The notes: generated by a model from the letters alone, not told the origin. A DNA stretch of 64,000 bases from an uncultured Spartobacteria bacterium (GCA_903919125.1 CAIXGS010000046.1:1-64000), one strand, 5' to 3'; counted from the stretch's first letter, positions 45,152 to 54,923 are shown. Program-made: numbers and translations.

Positions 45152-45650
45152 GTGAATTTAGTTAATAAAAAGTGGCCCGAACCGGAGCTCCATTCATTTT
45201 TGGGTGCAATCAATGGGCAGATGGTCTGGGCGCACGACACGATCTCAAGCCGTGAGGCTTTGCCACAAAGCGCATTGCATGTCCACACCTTCGCCACTTT
45301 CGAGTCTTAGAATCTCCTATTTCTTTAGATTGAATTATAAAAAAACGTAGCGCCCCGCCTTTACTGACGCGCCGAGCAATGTAAAACCCATGCATTACCA
45401 GACTCTTTATCAACGTTTTACAGCTTAAAAAGCAAGGCGCACCGCTCATTTCCACCATTTTAGGAACCCACGAGTTAAACTAACGCCTCGCGAAACCTCT
45501 CAGTAAAATCCCCAGACTTAAACCTAGACGCTATCCTAGCGAGTCCCGCTTCCGATTCAGTGACGTCACTGCACAGGTGCGCACATCGGAAGTCCATGGC
45601 TTTTACCGCTTCTTTCGCATGTCGCTCTTCCTGTACACTCCTCCCTCCTC
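45152..45650. other. 499-nt divergent intergenic region
   Basis: Between ppdK (leftward) and the pyrophosphatase gene (rightward). No tRNA, riboswitch or credible gene found; short frames on the minus strand at 45046-45297 and 45210-45458 look random. An A/T-rich stretch near 45315-45345 (TTGAATTATAAAAAAACG) could be part of a promoter. Confidence 0.5.
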
Positions 45651-47303
45651 ATGCAAACCTTCGTCATCGGCCACCGGAATCCTGACATGGATTCTATCTG
45701 CGCAGCAATTGGTTACGCGGAATTCAAGAAACTTTCCGGGCAGCTCGATGTCGTAGCCGCCCGTTGCGGAAACACCAACGAGCGCATTGATTTTGTCCTG
45801 AAAAAGTTTGGATTTCCCTCCCCCCTGCTCCTGACCGACCTCACGCCTAGGGTTCAAGACGTCATGCAACCCAAAGTGGTTTGCGTGAGCGCCTCCTCCC
45901 CAGTCTATGACGCGATTCAACTCATCGACCAAAAAAATCTGCGGGGACTTCCGGTTGTGGATGAAGTCGGGCGCTGCCTTGGCCTACTTAGTTCTTTCAA
46001 AATCACGCATTTGCTATTCCCATCTCGGGATGACGCGAACTCGGCGCGCATGGTCACCGCCTCTCTTTCGGATATCGTCAACACCTTCGGCGGGACGCTT
46101 GTTGCAGGATCTTTGGAGACCGAGCCTAGAGAACACTGGCTGATGGTTTGTGCGATGGCGCAGGATTCTTTTGTCGCTCGACTACAGCGTTACACGGATA
46201 AAAGCGTCATTTTGTTTGTAGGCGATCGCCCTCATGTGCAGGAGCTTGCGATAGAAGAACAGGTACAGGCCATCGTCGTCACTGGGGGCCTCGCCGTCCC
46301 GGAAACTATTATCGCAGCCGCCCAACTCGCCGGAGTTACTGTGATTTCCTCGCCCCACGACACCGCGTCCACCGTGCTTCTTTCACGCGGGGCCGTTCGA
46401 GTAGGACGAATGATCCAGACGGAATACGCTTCATTTCATCGGGATACGCCACTGGAAGAAGCGCGGCAAGCGGCGGCTGAAAGTGGGCAGTTCATCTTTC
46501 CCGTGCTGGATGACGATGGCCTGCTAGTGGGAATCCTTTCGAAATCGGACTTTATCAAACCCATTCAACGCCAGCTTATTCTGGTGGACCACAACGAGCT
46601 CACCCAAGCCGTCCGAGGCGCGGAGGACGTGCCCATTGTGGAAATCATCGACCACCACAAGCTGGGCGGCTTTTCAAGTCATACCCCCATCTTATTCTGG
46701 AACAATCCGTTAGGCTCTACAAGCAGCATCGTGGCACTGTGCTTTCAAAACGCAGGAATCCCACTCCCCGCTCCCATCGCAGGACTCCTAATGGCCGGCC
46801 TTATCGCAGACACCCTCAACCTAACTTCCCCCACCACAACCGCTACTGACCGACGTCTCCTCGAACACCTCTCCGCCCTCGCAAATGTGGAGCCCAGTCA
46901 ACTCGCCTCAGAAATCTTTGCCGTAGGCTCGCCGCTGCTGACAATGACTCCGGCTCAGGCCATTGGTGCGGATTCCAAGGTCTATAAAGAAAATGGGCAT
47001 CGCTTTAGCGTTGCTCAAATTGAGGAACTCTCTTTCGCACACTTTCCTGAAAAACGAGACGCACTGTTGGAGGAACTTGAAAAGCAGCGGGTTAAGAGTA
47101 ATTTTTTATTCTCCTCGCTGCTAGTCACCGACATCAACGAACAAACCTCCTTGCTCTTGGTTCGCGGAGACGCCTCGTTTCTAGGCACCATCGACTATCC
47201 CGAAAAATCGCATTTTATCTGGGAATTGTCCGGCGTGGTTTCGCGCAAAAAACAACTCCTGCCGTATCTACTCCAGTGCGTGGTGAAAATGCGCGGCGCG
47301 TAG
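45651..47303 (+). CDS. Manganese-dependent inorganic pyrophosphatase with CBS and DRTGG domains
   Basis: 550 residues. The DHH catalytic domain begins MQTFVIGHRNPDMDSICAA with His8, Asp12 and Asp14 as metal ligands, and is interrupted by an insert: CBS repeats (about 60-125 and 255-305) around a DRTGG domain (about 140-245). The DHH motif EIIDHHKLGGF is near residue 333, followed by the DHHA2 domain. Such CBS-PPases hydrolyse PPi and are regulated by adenine nucleotides through the CBS domains. Divergent from ppdK, a PPi producer. The ATG is preceded by only a weak purine stretch. Confidence 0.93.
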   Translation: MQTFVIGHRNPDMDSICAAIGYAEFKKLSGQLDVVAARCGNTNERIDFVLKKFGFPSPLLLTDLTPRVQDVMQPKVVCVSASSPVYDAIQLIDQKNLRGLPVVDEVGRCLGLLSSFKITHLLFPSRDDANSARMVTASLSDIVNTFGGTLVAGSLETEPREHWLMVCAMAQDSFVARLQRYTDKSVILFVGDRPHVQELAIEEQVQAIVVTGGLAVPETIIAAAQLAGVTVISSPHDTASTVLLSRGAVRVGRMIQTEYASFHRDTPLEEARQAAAESGQFIFPVLDDDGLLVGILSKSDFIKPIQRQLILVDHNELTQAVRGAEDVPIVEIIDHHKLGGFSSHTPILFWNNPLGSTSSIVALCFQNAGIPLPAPIAGLLMAGLIADTLNLTSPTTTATDRRLLEHLSALANVEPSQLASEIFAVGSPLLTMTPAQAIGADSKVYKENGHRFSVAQIEELSFAHFPEKRDALLEELEKQRVKSNFLFSSLLVTDINEQTSLLLVRGDASFLGTIDYPEKSHFIWELSGVVSRKKQLLPYLLQCVVKMRGA

Positions 47304-47310
47304 TCAGCGA

Positions 47311-48351
47311 CTACTCGCCGCGTGAGCCGTAGCTGATGTTGCCGGTGCGAGAGACTGCTATCGGGAGTTCCTTAGTATTCCGAGGATCATCCGTAAAATA
47401 CTCGATTTGAAGAATCACTGTATTAGGCCACCCCAAACCCATGCTGTTGATGCGCACAAATCCGGAGTTTAAAGGACGACCACCAGATGCTGCGACCTTC
47501 AGAATTCTTTGCTGAACATGGTCGATTTCCGTCCACTTGCCATTTTTACCCTTGAGATAGAGATGTACGATACTGGCTTTCGTCTCTGGTTGCTCGTTGA
47601 CCCCCACAAGCCAGCCCTCTTCAATCTCGAAAGGTTTGCCTGAGCCAGGATCCTCCGAAGAGCCCAAAATTCCCTTACCCGGAGGCAACGTAAACCTCTG
47701 GCCGTTTGGAAAACGAAGGCTCGTCATTCCCGTCTCCTCCCGTGTGACAGTGATACCCGTGCTAGGTCCCGTGGCTGTAGCCACTTCCGGCGTGGATGGC
47801 GCGCTGGCTTGGACAGGCCGCGGATCAGAATCAGAGGAAAGGCAGAGGCGGTCAGCGAGTTGCTCGGCAGCGGTGTTCCCATTCTTTGCATCTCCCGCCA
47901 CCTGCCCGACGACGTGAGAGTTTTCGCCGTCCAGTTTGACCACCACCAGGGTGTCATACTTTCTTTTTGAAGACTCCTGATTTTCAGAGTACATACGGAA
48001 AATCAGTGCATAAGGAATAACCTGATTTCCCTTCCGTACGCCCCTCCACTGGACAACGTGGTTGGCTTTCCATGGCCGCGCACCCGGACACGCAGCGAAA
48101 ATTTCGTCCGAAAGATGAACCGTGCGCTGCCCCACTTGCAGTTCGATCCAAGAACGATCATCCCCAGCGCTGAAGATGATCTGATATCCGCCGAAGCCCG
48201 GACATAAAAAAGACCCCTCAGCCTCTCCACTTGTAATGCGTTTCGATTTTTGAGGGTCCGTACTGGAAAACTCCGAGGTGGGAGCGGCTACGGCAGTGAG
48301 TGTGGCCGCTGCACAGGCTGATACAAAAACGAGGGAAAAAGGGAGTCTCAT
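47311..48351 (-). CDS. Exported hypothetical protein
   Basis: 346 residues with a signal peptide (MRLPFSLVFVSACAAATLTAVA). No known domain recognised. The mature protein is beta-rich (YQIIFSAGDDRSWIELQVG, IVHLYLKGKNGKWTEID) with a Ser/Thr/Pro-rich linker in the middle (about 170-195), suggesting two beta domains. It is convergent with the pyrophosphatase gene (7 nt) and lies 153 nt downstream of pgeF on the same strand. Confidence 0.7.
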   Translation of the reverse strand: MRLPFSLVFVSACAAATLTAVAAPTSEFSSTDPQKSKRITSGEAEGSFLCPGFGGYQIIFSAGDDRSWIELQVGQRTVHLSDEIFAACPGARPWKANHVVQWRGVRKGNQVIPYALIFRMYSENQESSKRKYDTLVVVKLDGENSHVVGQVAGDAKNGNTAAEQLADRLCLSSDSDPRPVQASAPSTPEVATATGPSTGITVTREETGMTSLRFPNGQRFTLPPGKGILGSSEDPGSGKPFEIEEGWLVGVNEQPETKASIVHLYLKGKNGKWTEIDHVQQRILKVAASGGRPLNSGFVRINSMGLGWPNTVILQIEYFTDDPRNTKELPIAVSRTGNISYGSRGE

Positions 48352-48504
48352 AGAAAGGGGGGAATCTGACCTGAATTATGGAACGACTCCAGATGGTGCG
48401 CAATTTTCAATTCACACACCGCAAATAACGACCTCCCCCTGCGACTGCTGCGGCGACTTTTCGCAGAGATGTACCTCGCTGGGATCGTCGCTTGATACAA
48501 AAAA

Positions 48505-49188
48505 TTACGCAGACCTCGGCACCGCCAAAAGCGCCAGCATCCGCCCCGTGCGTCCCTGCTCCATTCGATACGAATAGTACCGCGTTAAATCCGATCCGGT
48601 GCACTGCACGAAATCCACCACTTGCGAAACGCCCAGCTTCCGACACTGCTCTCGGATTTCCGCTGCGAAGTCCACTTCGTATAAGGGCGGTCGGATACAC
48701 GCGGAAAGCACGATGGTGAGGGCCTTCGGACGGGAAGCGAAACTTTGCTGCATCAATTCTATGGTCGCCGGCACTACACCCAACCGCGTCCCCTTGGCTC
48801 CTGCGTGAGCGAGCGCCACCGCTCCGTTTTCCGAATCGACGACAAACACCGCGCAACAATCCGCGACGTAGATGCCAAGGCACACGCGCGAATCGTTGGT
48901 CACCAAGGCATCCACGTCCGAGTAGTAATGCCCCCGCTCAAAAGTCGCCGCCACCACCCCAGCGCCATGCACCTGTTGCGCCATGCACAAACGCATCCCC
49001 TGTAAGCCCAGTTCCCTCCGCAACTCCGCGTGCGCCGGAGCCAGTCGCGCCACCGCCTCCTCCCGCTCCACAGCGACGTCGATTCCCGGTTGCCGAAGCG
49101 CAAACCCGTGCGGCGCCCCAAGCACATCTAACGCCCCACAACGCTCCGCGCGCACACGCATTCCAGCGTCATACCAATTCCCACTCAC
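48505..49188 (-). CDS. pgeF: Peptidoglycan editing factor / purine nucleoside phosphorylase (YfiH, laccase-domain family)
   Basis: 227 residues. Zinc ligands of the family are visible: His in QVHGAGV, Cys in ADCCAVFV and His in ALAHAGAKGT. DFAAEIREQCRKLG and FVQCTGSDLTRYYSYRMEQGRTGRM are typical of the C-terminus. Members were annotated as laccases, and have been shown to act as purine nucleosidases/phosphorylases and to prevent mis-incorporation of Ser in peptidoglycan. The start overlaps the stop of the TolC-like gene by 4 nt (ATGA). Confidence 0.9.
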   Translation of the reverse strand: MSGNWYDAGMRVRAERCGALDVLGAPHGFALRQPGIDVAVEREEAVARLAPAHAELRRELGLQGMRLCMAQQVHGAGVVAATFERGHYYSDVDALVTNDSRVCLGIYVADCCAVFVVDSENGAVALAHAGAKGTRLGVVPATIELMQQSFASRPKALTIVLSACIRPPLYEVDFAAEIREQCRKLGVSQVVDFVQCTGSDLTRYYSYRMEQGRTGRMLALLAVPRSA

Positions 49189-50654
49189 GGCTTCTTCCTT
49201 GGCTCCGCCTCCCCCGCCCGCTGCGCAGCCTTGCTCAGAACTTTCTTTCCAGTCGCCTCCAACGGATCCTTAAACGCCTCGACGTACTCCGTATCCGTGG
49301 CCGTGGCGCGATCAAACTCCGCGAGCGAGCGCACATAATCCGCGCGGGCCTGCACTTCCGTGGTCCGCGCGCGAGTCAACGCCACTCGCGCATCGAGCAC
49401 CTCCAACTGCGTCCCCGCCCCCGCCGAAAGACGCTCCTGCGCGAGACGCAACGCCTCCACTGCCTGCTCCACGTTCTTCTGCTGACTTTCAACCGTCTCC
49501 CTGTACTGCAACAAATCGGCGTGCGCTTTCTGCACTTCCAACTCAACGGTTCGCAGCGCATCATCGTACCCTGCCGTAGCGGATTGCATACGCGCCTTTG
49601 CCTGAGCTACTTGGCCACTGGTCTCCAAGGAATCGAATATCTTCCACGAGCCTGTTATTCCCAAAAAATATCCCTGCACCGAGGCGTCCAGAGCTTGAGA
49701 AGAGCTTTTTTGCAGCATCTCCAAACCGCCGGTGGCATCGATGCGTGGTTTGTAACCAGACTGCGCACCGATCACTTTTTCCTTTTCAATCAGGATCTGC
49801 TGCCGCTGCGCTTTGAGCGAAGGCCTGCGCGCAATTGCCAAACTCAACGCCTCTCCTAAATCAAATAAGCGCGGGCTGATCCGCAATTCCCCGATGCACT
49901 GAAATCCCGGTTTTCCGTTCTCCGAAGGTTCCAGTGCCAAAATTTTGGCTAACTGCAGTTTAGCAATCAGAAAGTCGTTCTTAGCTCGAATGAGACCGGG
50001 TTTAACATTTGCCGCCTCCACCTCAGCCCGCAACACATTGAAACGCGGCACGGTACCCGCCTCAAAGCGGTTTTGAGCGTCCTTCAGTTGCTGGGCCGCG
50101 AGCTCGACAGACTCTTGCGCAACCTTCACAAGCGCCTCGGCCACTAATACCTGCGAGAACTGTTGCCGCGCTTGACCGACCACTCGATCCACCGCGTCCC
50201 GTAGGGAGTAGTAGGCGGCATCTTGGGTCAGTTTCGCTGCCTTAATGTTAGAACCAACCAGGCCGCCCGAATAAATAACCTGCTTCACCTCCAGAGCGAT
50301 TCGCCACGACTTGTTCTGCGTAAAAGCGTTAGCCGCTCCCTGTGACACTATCCCAGCGTCCGTCTGATTGTAATTAGCGGCCAAAGCGAGATGCGGCAGA
50401 GCTAGGGCCCGCACTTCCACCACTTGCCCGTGAGAGCGCTCCAGCTCACGCAACGCCTTGAGCACTTCCGGATTCTGGCGCACTGCTAGATCGACCGCCT
50501 CGTCCACGTTTAATGTCCCATTTAACTGCCGCACGGGCTGCTGATTAAACACTTCAAGCCCCTTAACCCCAAGCGGAGCCTCGGCCGCCACAAGCGATAC
50601 AGGCAGCATTGCGCTCAACCAAAATGCAGTGATCGCGGTGGAGTGAATTCTCAT
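49185..50654 (-). CDS. TolC-family outer-membrane efflux protein
   Basis: 489 residues with a signal peptide (about 1-24, ending SLVAAEA). Two outer-membrane efflux repeats of long coiled helices are visible (LNVDEAVDLAVRQNPEVLKALRELER near 45-70; LGEALSLAIARRPSLKAQRQQI near 265-285), each starting with the usual 'L..A...A...NP' pattern. Such trimers form the exit duct for RND, ABC or type I secretion. No inner-membrane partner gene is adjacent; pgeF overlaps downstream by 4 nt. Confidence 0.9.
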   Translation of the reverse strand: MRIHSTAITAFWLSAMLPVSLVAAEAPLGVKGLEVFNQQPVRQLNGTLNVDEAVDLAVRQNPEVLKALRELERSHGQVVEVRALALPHLALAANYNQTDAGIVSQGAANAFTQNKSWRIALEVKQVIYSGGLVGSNIKAAKLTQDAAYYSLRDAVDRVVGQARQQFSQVLVAEALVKVAQESVELAAQQLKDAQNRFEAGTVPRFNVLRAEVEAANVKPGLIRAKNDFLIAKLQLAKILALEPSENGKPGFQCIGELRISPRLFDLGEALSLAIARRPSLKAQRQQILIEKEKVIGAQSGYKPRIDATGGLEMLQKSSSQALDASVQGYFLGITGSWKIFDSLETSGQVAQAKARMQSATAGYDDALRTVELEVQKAHADLLQYRETVESQQKNVEQAVEALRLAQERLSAGAGTQLEVLDARVALTRARTTEVQARADYVRSLAEFDRATATDTEYVEAFKDPLEATGKKVLSKAAQRAGEAEPRKKP

Positions 50655-50805
50655 CGAATGTGTTGGAATGCTGAATAACTAGGGGTGGAAGCAACCGTCG
50701 ATCAGCGAGCGCTTCAAGAGAAATCATTCACCCCCTCAAATACATTACCCACGCTGCGCGTCATTTCCTGAGAAGTTCGCTAAAGAACTCTTAAATTCTG
50801 CAACT

Positions 50806-51255
50806 CTAAGTTCCTTGTTCAGACTTCTGTTTCCTTCTGCGAGGGCGCGCAGGTGCGGGCTTTGGAAGCTCATCTGTCGGTCGAAACGGAACTACAAAAG
50901 CGTCATGAAACGTGTACGCATTCTTGAAGTCTTCTATGGAATCTTTGTCAGATTTACCAAAGGTCCCCAATCCTATGAGTTGGTAAACCATATCGCCAAA
51001 ATCTTCACACTTTGTAATGCCCCAGTAACCAAACACAGTCGGCACCATCGGACCAAACTGCCGGAGCGCATGTTCCCGTACTCCATCCAAGAGTTGGTGA
51101 GCCGTCACGTGGCCCACAATGCGGGGCTTATGCTTTTTACCATCGCCGGTGATCAACTCCAGGGACTCCTTCAAAAAGTGATAGGCGTTGCGATCAAATC
51201 TGGAGTCTGACTCCAAAATCCGTTCCACTGCGGCAAAGAAATCAAGTTTGAGCAT
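50806..51255 (-). CDS. Minf_1886-like conserved hypothetical protein
   Basis: 149 residues. FDRNAYHFLKESLE, HVTAHQLLDGVREHALRQFG and WGITKCEDFGDMVYQLI recall a conserved family named after a Methylacidiphilum gene and shared by Verrucomicrobiota and Planctomycetota; function unknown. The C-terminus is a Lys/Arg-rich tail (RPRRRKQKSEQ), which could bind nucleic acid. Not in an obvious operon: 151 nt from the TolC-like gene. Confidence 0.75.
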   Translation of the reverse strand: MLKLDFFAAVERILESDSRFDRNAYHFLKESLELITGDGKKHKPRIVGHVTAHQLLDGVREHALRQFGPMVPTVFGYWGITKCEDFGDMVYQLIGLGTFGKSDKDSIEDFKNAYTFHDAFVVPFRPTDELPKPAPARPRRRKQKSEQGT

Positions 51256-51346
51256 GGATGAAAAGTGTCCCAGGTTATAAGGGCCGGTTGAAGACCCCTA
51301 ACCGAGGACGCTAGCATCCTTGGAAGATCAGTCAACCGCCTCCCCT

Positions 51347-52696
51347 ATGAAACGCCCACGTCATTTCCTGCGCCCCTCAATCCTAGGCCTCCTCGCCCTA
51401 GGTTCTCTCCACACGACGTTCCCCAACCCACTCCGCGCGGAGGATTGGGCGCAGTGGCGAGGCCCTGAGTTTAATGGTTCCACGACGGAAAAGGGCTTGC
51501 CCAGCCAGTTCTCCAAAGAAGCTGGCGTTCTTTGGTCAGCTCCCATGTCCGGCCCCAGTGCATCCACTCCGATCATTTTTGGGGACCGCGTCTTCCTCTC
51601 CTCCGTAGACAAGGACAACCAGTCTACGCACGCCCAGTGCCTCAACCGCACCAACGGCAAAGTACGTTGGCAGACTAAGATTTCCGATGGCCTACGCCGC
51701 GATGAGCGCAGCAATTATTCCTCTCCTTCTCCGGTCACCGATGGGAAACGTGTCATTTTTTTCTACGGTAACGGCGACCTCGCCGTCTTTGACTTGGATG
51801 GCAAGCCGCTTTGGCGTCGAAACATCGAACAGGATTACGGCGAGTTCGCCTTCCAATGGACCTTCTCAGCAAGTCCCCTTCTCTTCCAAGAACGCCTCTA
51901 TCTCCCCGTCCTCCAACGCGATCAACCCGTGCACAACCGTGGCAAGGAGGGCGCTGAATCCTTCCTTTTATGCATCGAGCCATCCACCGGAAAAACTCTT
52001 TGGCGTCACGTGCGCTCCACCGAGGCGCAGGCGGAATCTCGCGAGGCCTTCACCACGCCGATTCCTTATGAGGTTGCGGGCAAATGGCAGATCATTTTGG
52101 CCGGAGGAGACATGCTTTCCGCTCATGATCCTGTCTCAGGGGACGAAATCTGGCGCTGGGGAACTTGGAACCCAACGCGCATCGGCCACTGGCGTCTTGT
52201 GCCCTCTCCGGTAGCGGGTGCGGGGCTCGTATTGGCCTGCGCCCCTAAAAAGTCCCCCATTTTCGCCGTCAAACCTGGAGCCGGCGTTCTGGACGAGAAG
52301 GCCCTCGCATGGACCACTTCAGACCGCGCTCTTTCGTCGGACGTTCCCACCCCCGCATTTGCCCAAGGAGACTTCTTTGTACTCTCCGACGTCGCAAAGA
52401 GCCTGTCGCGAGTGGCCCCCGATGGCACCATCAAGTGGACTTTTGAAACCCCTGGACGCATCAAGTACGAGGCTTCCCCATTGGTTGCCGACAACAAAGT
52501 TTTCCTCGTGAACTTTAACGGGGACGTCGTTGTAGTGAACGCGCAGGATGGGACCCTTGTGCATCAAGCTGCCTTTGGGACGCCTGATGACAAACAAGTC
52601 CGCTCTATGATCGTTGCCGCAAACGGCCTGCTCTTTTTACGTACAGACACGACGCTTTTCTGTATCGGAAAGGACAAAGATTCTAGCGCTAAGTGA
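51347..52696 (+). CDS. Exported PQQ-like beta-propeller protein
   Basis: 449 residues from ATG 51347, giving a Tat/Sec-type signal (MKRPRHFLRPSILGLLALGSL). Blades carry the WRG/W-x-G and 'G-x-V-x-W' patterns: AQWRGPEFNGST at the mature start, NGKVRWQTKI, DGKPLWRRNI, TGKTLWRHV, GDEIWRWG, DGTIKWTFETPG. The family resembles quinoprotein dehydrogenase-like propellers but lacks cofactor-binding cysteines; in planctomycetes and verrucomicrobia it is a common periplasmic family of unknown substrate. An inverted repeat (GGATTTGA at 52710 and TCAAATCC at 52725) follows the stop without a T-tract. Confidence 0.88.
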   Translation: MKRPRHFLRPSILGLLALGSLHTTFPNPLRAEDWAQWRGPEFNGSTTEKGLPSQFSKEAGVLWSAPMSGPSASTPIIFGDRVFLSSVDKDNQSTHAQCLNRTNGKVRWQTKISDGLRRDERSNYSSPSPVTDGKRVIFFYGNGDLAVFDLDGKPLWRRNIEQDYGEFAFQWTFSASPLLFQERLYLPVLQRDQPVHNRGKEGAESFLLCIEPSTGKTLWRHVRSTEAQAESREAFTTPIPYEVAGKWQIILAGGDMLSAHDPVSGDEIWRWGTWNPTRIGHWRLVPSPVAGAGLVLACAPKKSPIFAVKPGAGVLDEKALAWTTSDRALSSDVPTPAFAQGDFFVLSDVAKSLSRVAPDGTIKWTFETPGRIKYEASPLVADNKVFLVNFNGDVVVVNAQDGTLVHQAAFGTPDDKQVRSMIVAANGLLFLRTDTTLFCIGKDKDSSAK

Positions 52697-52914
52697 TTCC
52701 TTGAGATTGGGATTTGATGAATCTTCAAATCCTTACTGTACCGTATCACCGTCAAATTTATGGACTTAATGCTCCCATTAGATTCTTGAATACAACCTCA
52801 TCTAGTGTTTGGGTAAATTGATCTTGACGCCCTCCAACCGACAGCATAATGCCAAAAGGGGAACGAGTTATACTTCGGTTCCATCTTCTCTTTTCGCTCC
52901 CACCCTTTTTTCAA

Positions 52915-53496
52915 ATGAGCATCCCTAGAATCGCCCCCAACTCAGACGCTTCGGCCATCTTGCAGATTTCAGGTGCCACTCAGTTCGCGAACTACTTCTC
53001 GAACCTCGCCAAAGCGGTTGATTCCGACGATTTAGGAAGTTCCAGAAGAGCCTTGGCCGAACTCCTCAAAGCCACTGCGTTTTCACCTGGCTCTGGAATG
53101 GATGCGATTAACCAGTCCAGCACTTTCCGGCAGGCCTTCGATGCACTGCGTAACGAAGTGCGTTCTGGGGATATGAACGCGGCTCAAGCGGCACTTGCAA
53201 ATCTCAGACAAACGTTTGGCGCACCCGTGGGTTCCGTGGGGGGGACAGACCTGAGGAACATCAAGGTGACCCCCAGCGCGGTGGCGGGTACCGATCTGCG
53301 CGCGATTCAGATTGATCCCGGCATGGTTGCGGGCACCGACCTGCGCGCTATCAAAACCACCCCCGGAGCCATCGGTGGCACCGATTTCCACGCGATTAAT
53401 ACTTCCAAAGCGCCCACTGGGGCCATTGCTGGAACGGATCTTCGCACTATCAAGACGACCCCGTCCTCGATTGCCGGGACTAACTTGGGCGCATAG
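52915..53496 (+). CDS. Small protein with six 15-residue GTDLRAI repeats
   Basis: 193 residues from ATG 52915 (MSIPRIAPNS). Two parts are visible. Residues 25-102 form two similar helical hairpins (about 29-55 and 75-102: an Asp/Ser-Gly-Asp turn followed by AL-x2-L). Residues 109-193 consist of repeats beginning GTDLR at 110, 125, 140, 155, 173 and 188, consensus GTDLRAIKTTPGAIA, spaced 15 residues except once 18. No signal peptide or known family. The repeats could form a beta-solenoid-like stack, which is inference. Convergent with the PhoR-like gene. Confidence 0.7.
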   Translation: MSIPRIAPNSDASAILQISGATQFANYFSNLAKAVDSDDLGSSRRALAELLKATAFSPGSGMDAINQSSTFRQAFDALRNEVRSGDMNAAQAALANLRQTFGAPVGSVGGTDLRNIKVTPSAVAGTDLRAIQIDPGMVAGTDLRAIKTTPGAIGGTDFHAINTSKAPTGAIAGTDLRTIKTTPSSIAGTNLGA

Positions 53497-53579
53497 TGCG
53501 CTTGTAGGGCGGCAGCTGCCACAGTCAAAGTCAGCCCTGCTCCTGCAAAAGCTCTGCTCAAGTCAGCGCTCTTGCTTGG

Positions 53580-54923
53580 TTAACTGTCAGACTCCTCAAC
53601 CGACGAGTTGAACGCCTCATCTCCTTCTTGGGATACCGGCAGCCGGAACCACACCTTGGCGCCTGTACCGGGAGAACTAAGCGCCCCGACTTCTCCCCCG
53701 TGCCCTGCCACAATGTGTTTCACGATGGAAAGCCCCAGTCCCGTGCTGTGCCCCGCGCCTCTGTCGGAAGCGGCGCCCCTCGACCTGTCGGCACGATAAA
53801 ACCGCTCAAAGATGTGAGGCAAATCACGCTGCGAAATGCCGCTCCCGTTGTCTTCGACACTCACACGCACCCATGCATCGGCTTCCAAGAAAGCGCGCAC
53901 CAGAACCCGCCCGCTCGACGCTCGGGAATGTTTGAGGGCGTTCTCCAGTAAATTGTGCAGCACCTGTTCCATGCGCATCCGATCCACTCGCACCAAGGGT
54001 AACACGTCGGGCGCTTCCACACTCACCGCAATGGAGGCTCCGTTCGTTCTCACTTTCCAGTCCTCCACCAACGCGCGGATCAGTTCCCCGGGCTCGAGGC
54101 GTTCCCAACGGAACGTCTCCTTACGAGCCTCCAAACGAGCAATCGCCAACAAGTCCTCCACCAACGCATTAAGGCGCTTGGAATGCTTGAGAATGATCGA
54201 ATAAACCAAGTTGCGCTCGGACTCGGGAAGATCAGGAATATCGATGAGATTTTCGACGTAGCCCTGAAAAATCGCGAGTGGCGTACGCAATTCGTGCGAC
54301 ACATTGGCCACAAACTCCCGGCGCACTTGCTCCAGTTCCATCAACCGCGTCACGTCACGAAACACCGCCAAAACCCCAGGTCGCCCGCGGACATCGCTCA
54401 TCGGCACGGCGCGCACGGTGATAAAGCGACTGCGTTTTCCAGGCATCATTTCCAACTGCCGCTCCATAGTATCCCTAGAGCGCAACACCTCTTGGAGAAG
54501 ACGATGCACGTCAGGCTCCCGGAGCACCTCGAGCACGGACTGTTCCAAGGGGCTCTTTTCAAGGCCAAACACTGCGTTAAACGCTGGGTTGGCTAGGCGT
54601 ATTTTCTGGCGCTCATCCGTCACCAAAACACCTTCCTCCATACTGGAAAGCACCGTGCGTAAACTGAACTCTTCGTGCTCAATACGCTGACGCATCTCCT
54701 CCTGCACCGCGCCCAGCTTCGATAACTTCGACAACAATTCCTCATGCACAGAGTCCACACCAGCCACCGCGAGAGCCGCTTGCACGTTGCACTGCTCGGC
54801 GAGCATATCCAGCGCCCGGCCCAAGCGCGCCACCCGTCTGCGCTCAAACAAGACCTTCAGCCCCCAGCCTGCCGTCGCGACAAGACAGCCCACCTGCCAA
54901 AATATCTCGTTCCCCTCACTCAT
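53580..54923 (-). CDS. phoR: PAS-containing sensor histidine kinase, PhoR-like
   Basis: 447 residues from ATG 54923, preceded by a GGAAGGG; an upstream ATG at 54977 would add 18 residues. A single membrane span (about 8-28), a PAS domain (VLSSMEEGVLVTDERQKIRL), HisKA with phospho-acceptor His210 (VSHELRTPLA), then HATPase boxes N (NLLENALKHS), G1 (VEDNGSGIS), F (FERFYRADRS) and G2 (GLGLSIVKH). The lack of a large periplasmic sensor domain is like PhoR, which senses phosphate through the Pst/PhoU complex. It lies 78 nt downstream of the response-regulator gene; no pst or phoU genes are in the window. A C-terminal acidic tail follows the ATPase. Confidence 0.88.
   Translation of the reverse strand: MSEGNEIFWQVGCLVATAGWGLKVLFERRRVARLGRALDMLAEQCNVQAALAVAGVDSVHEELLSKLSKLGAVQEEMRQRIEHEEFSLRTVLSSMEEGVLVTDERQKIRLANPAFNAVFGLEKSPLEQSVLEVLREPDVHRLLQEVLRSRDTMERQLEMMPGKRSRFITVRAVPMSDVRGRPGVLAVFRDVTRLMELEQVRREFVANVSHELRTPLAIFQGYVENLIDIPDLPESERNLVYSIILKHSKRLNALVEDLLAIARLEARKETFRWERLEPGELIRALVEDWKVRTNGASIAVSVEAPDVLPLVRVDRMRMEQVLHNLLENALKHSRASSGRVLVRAFLEADAWVRVSVEDNGSGISQRDLPHIFERFYRADRSRGAASDRGAGHSTGLGLSIVKHIVAGHGGEVGALSSPGTGAKVWFRLPVSQEGDEAFNSSVEESDS

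Noticed and set aside
48407-48883. 158-codon minus-strand frame inside pgeF
   Set aside because: Out of frame with pgeF, which has conserved zinc-ligand motifs.
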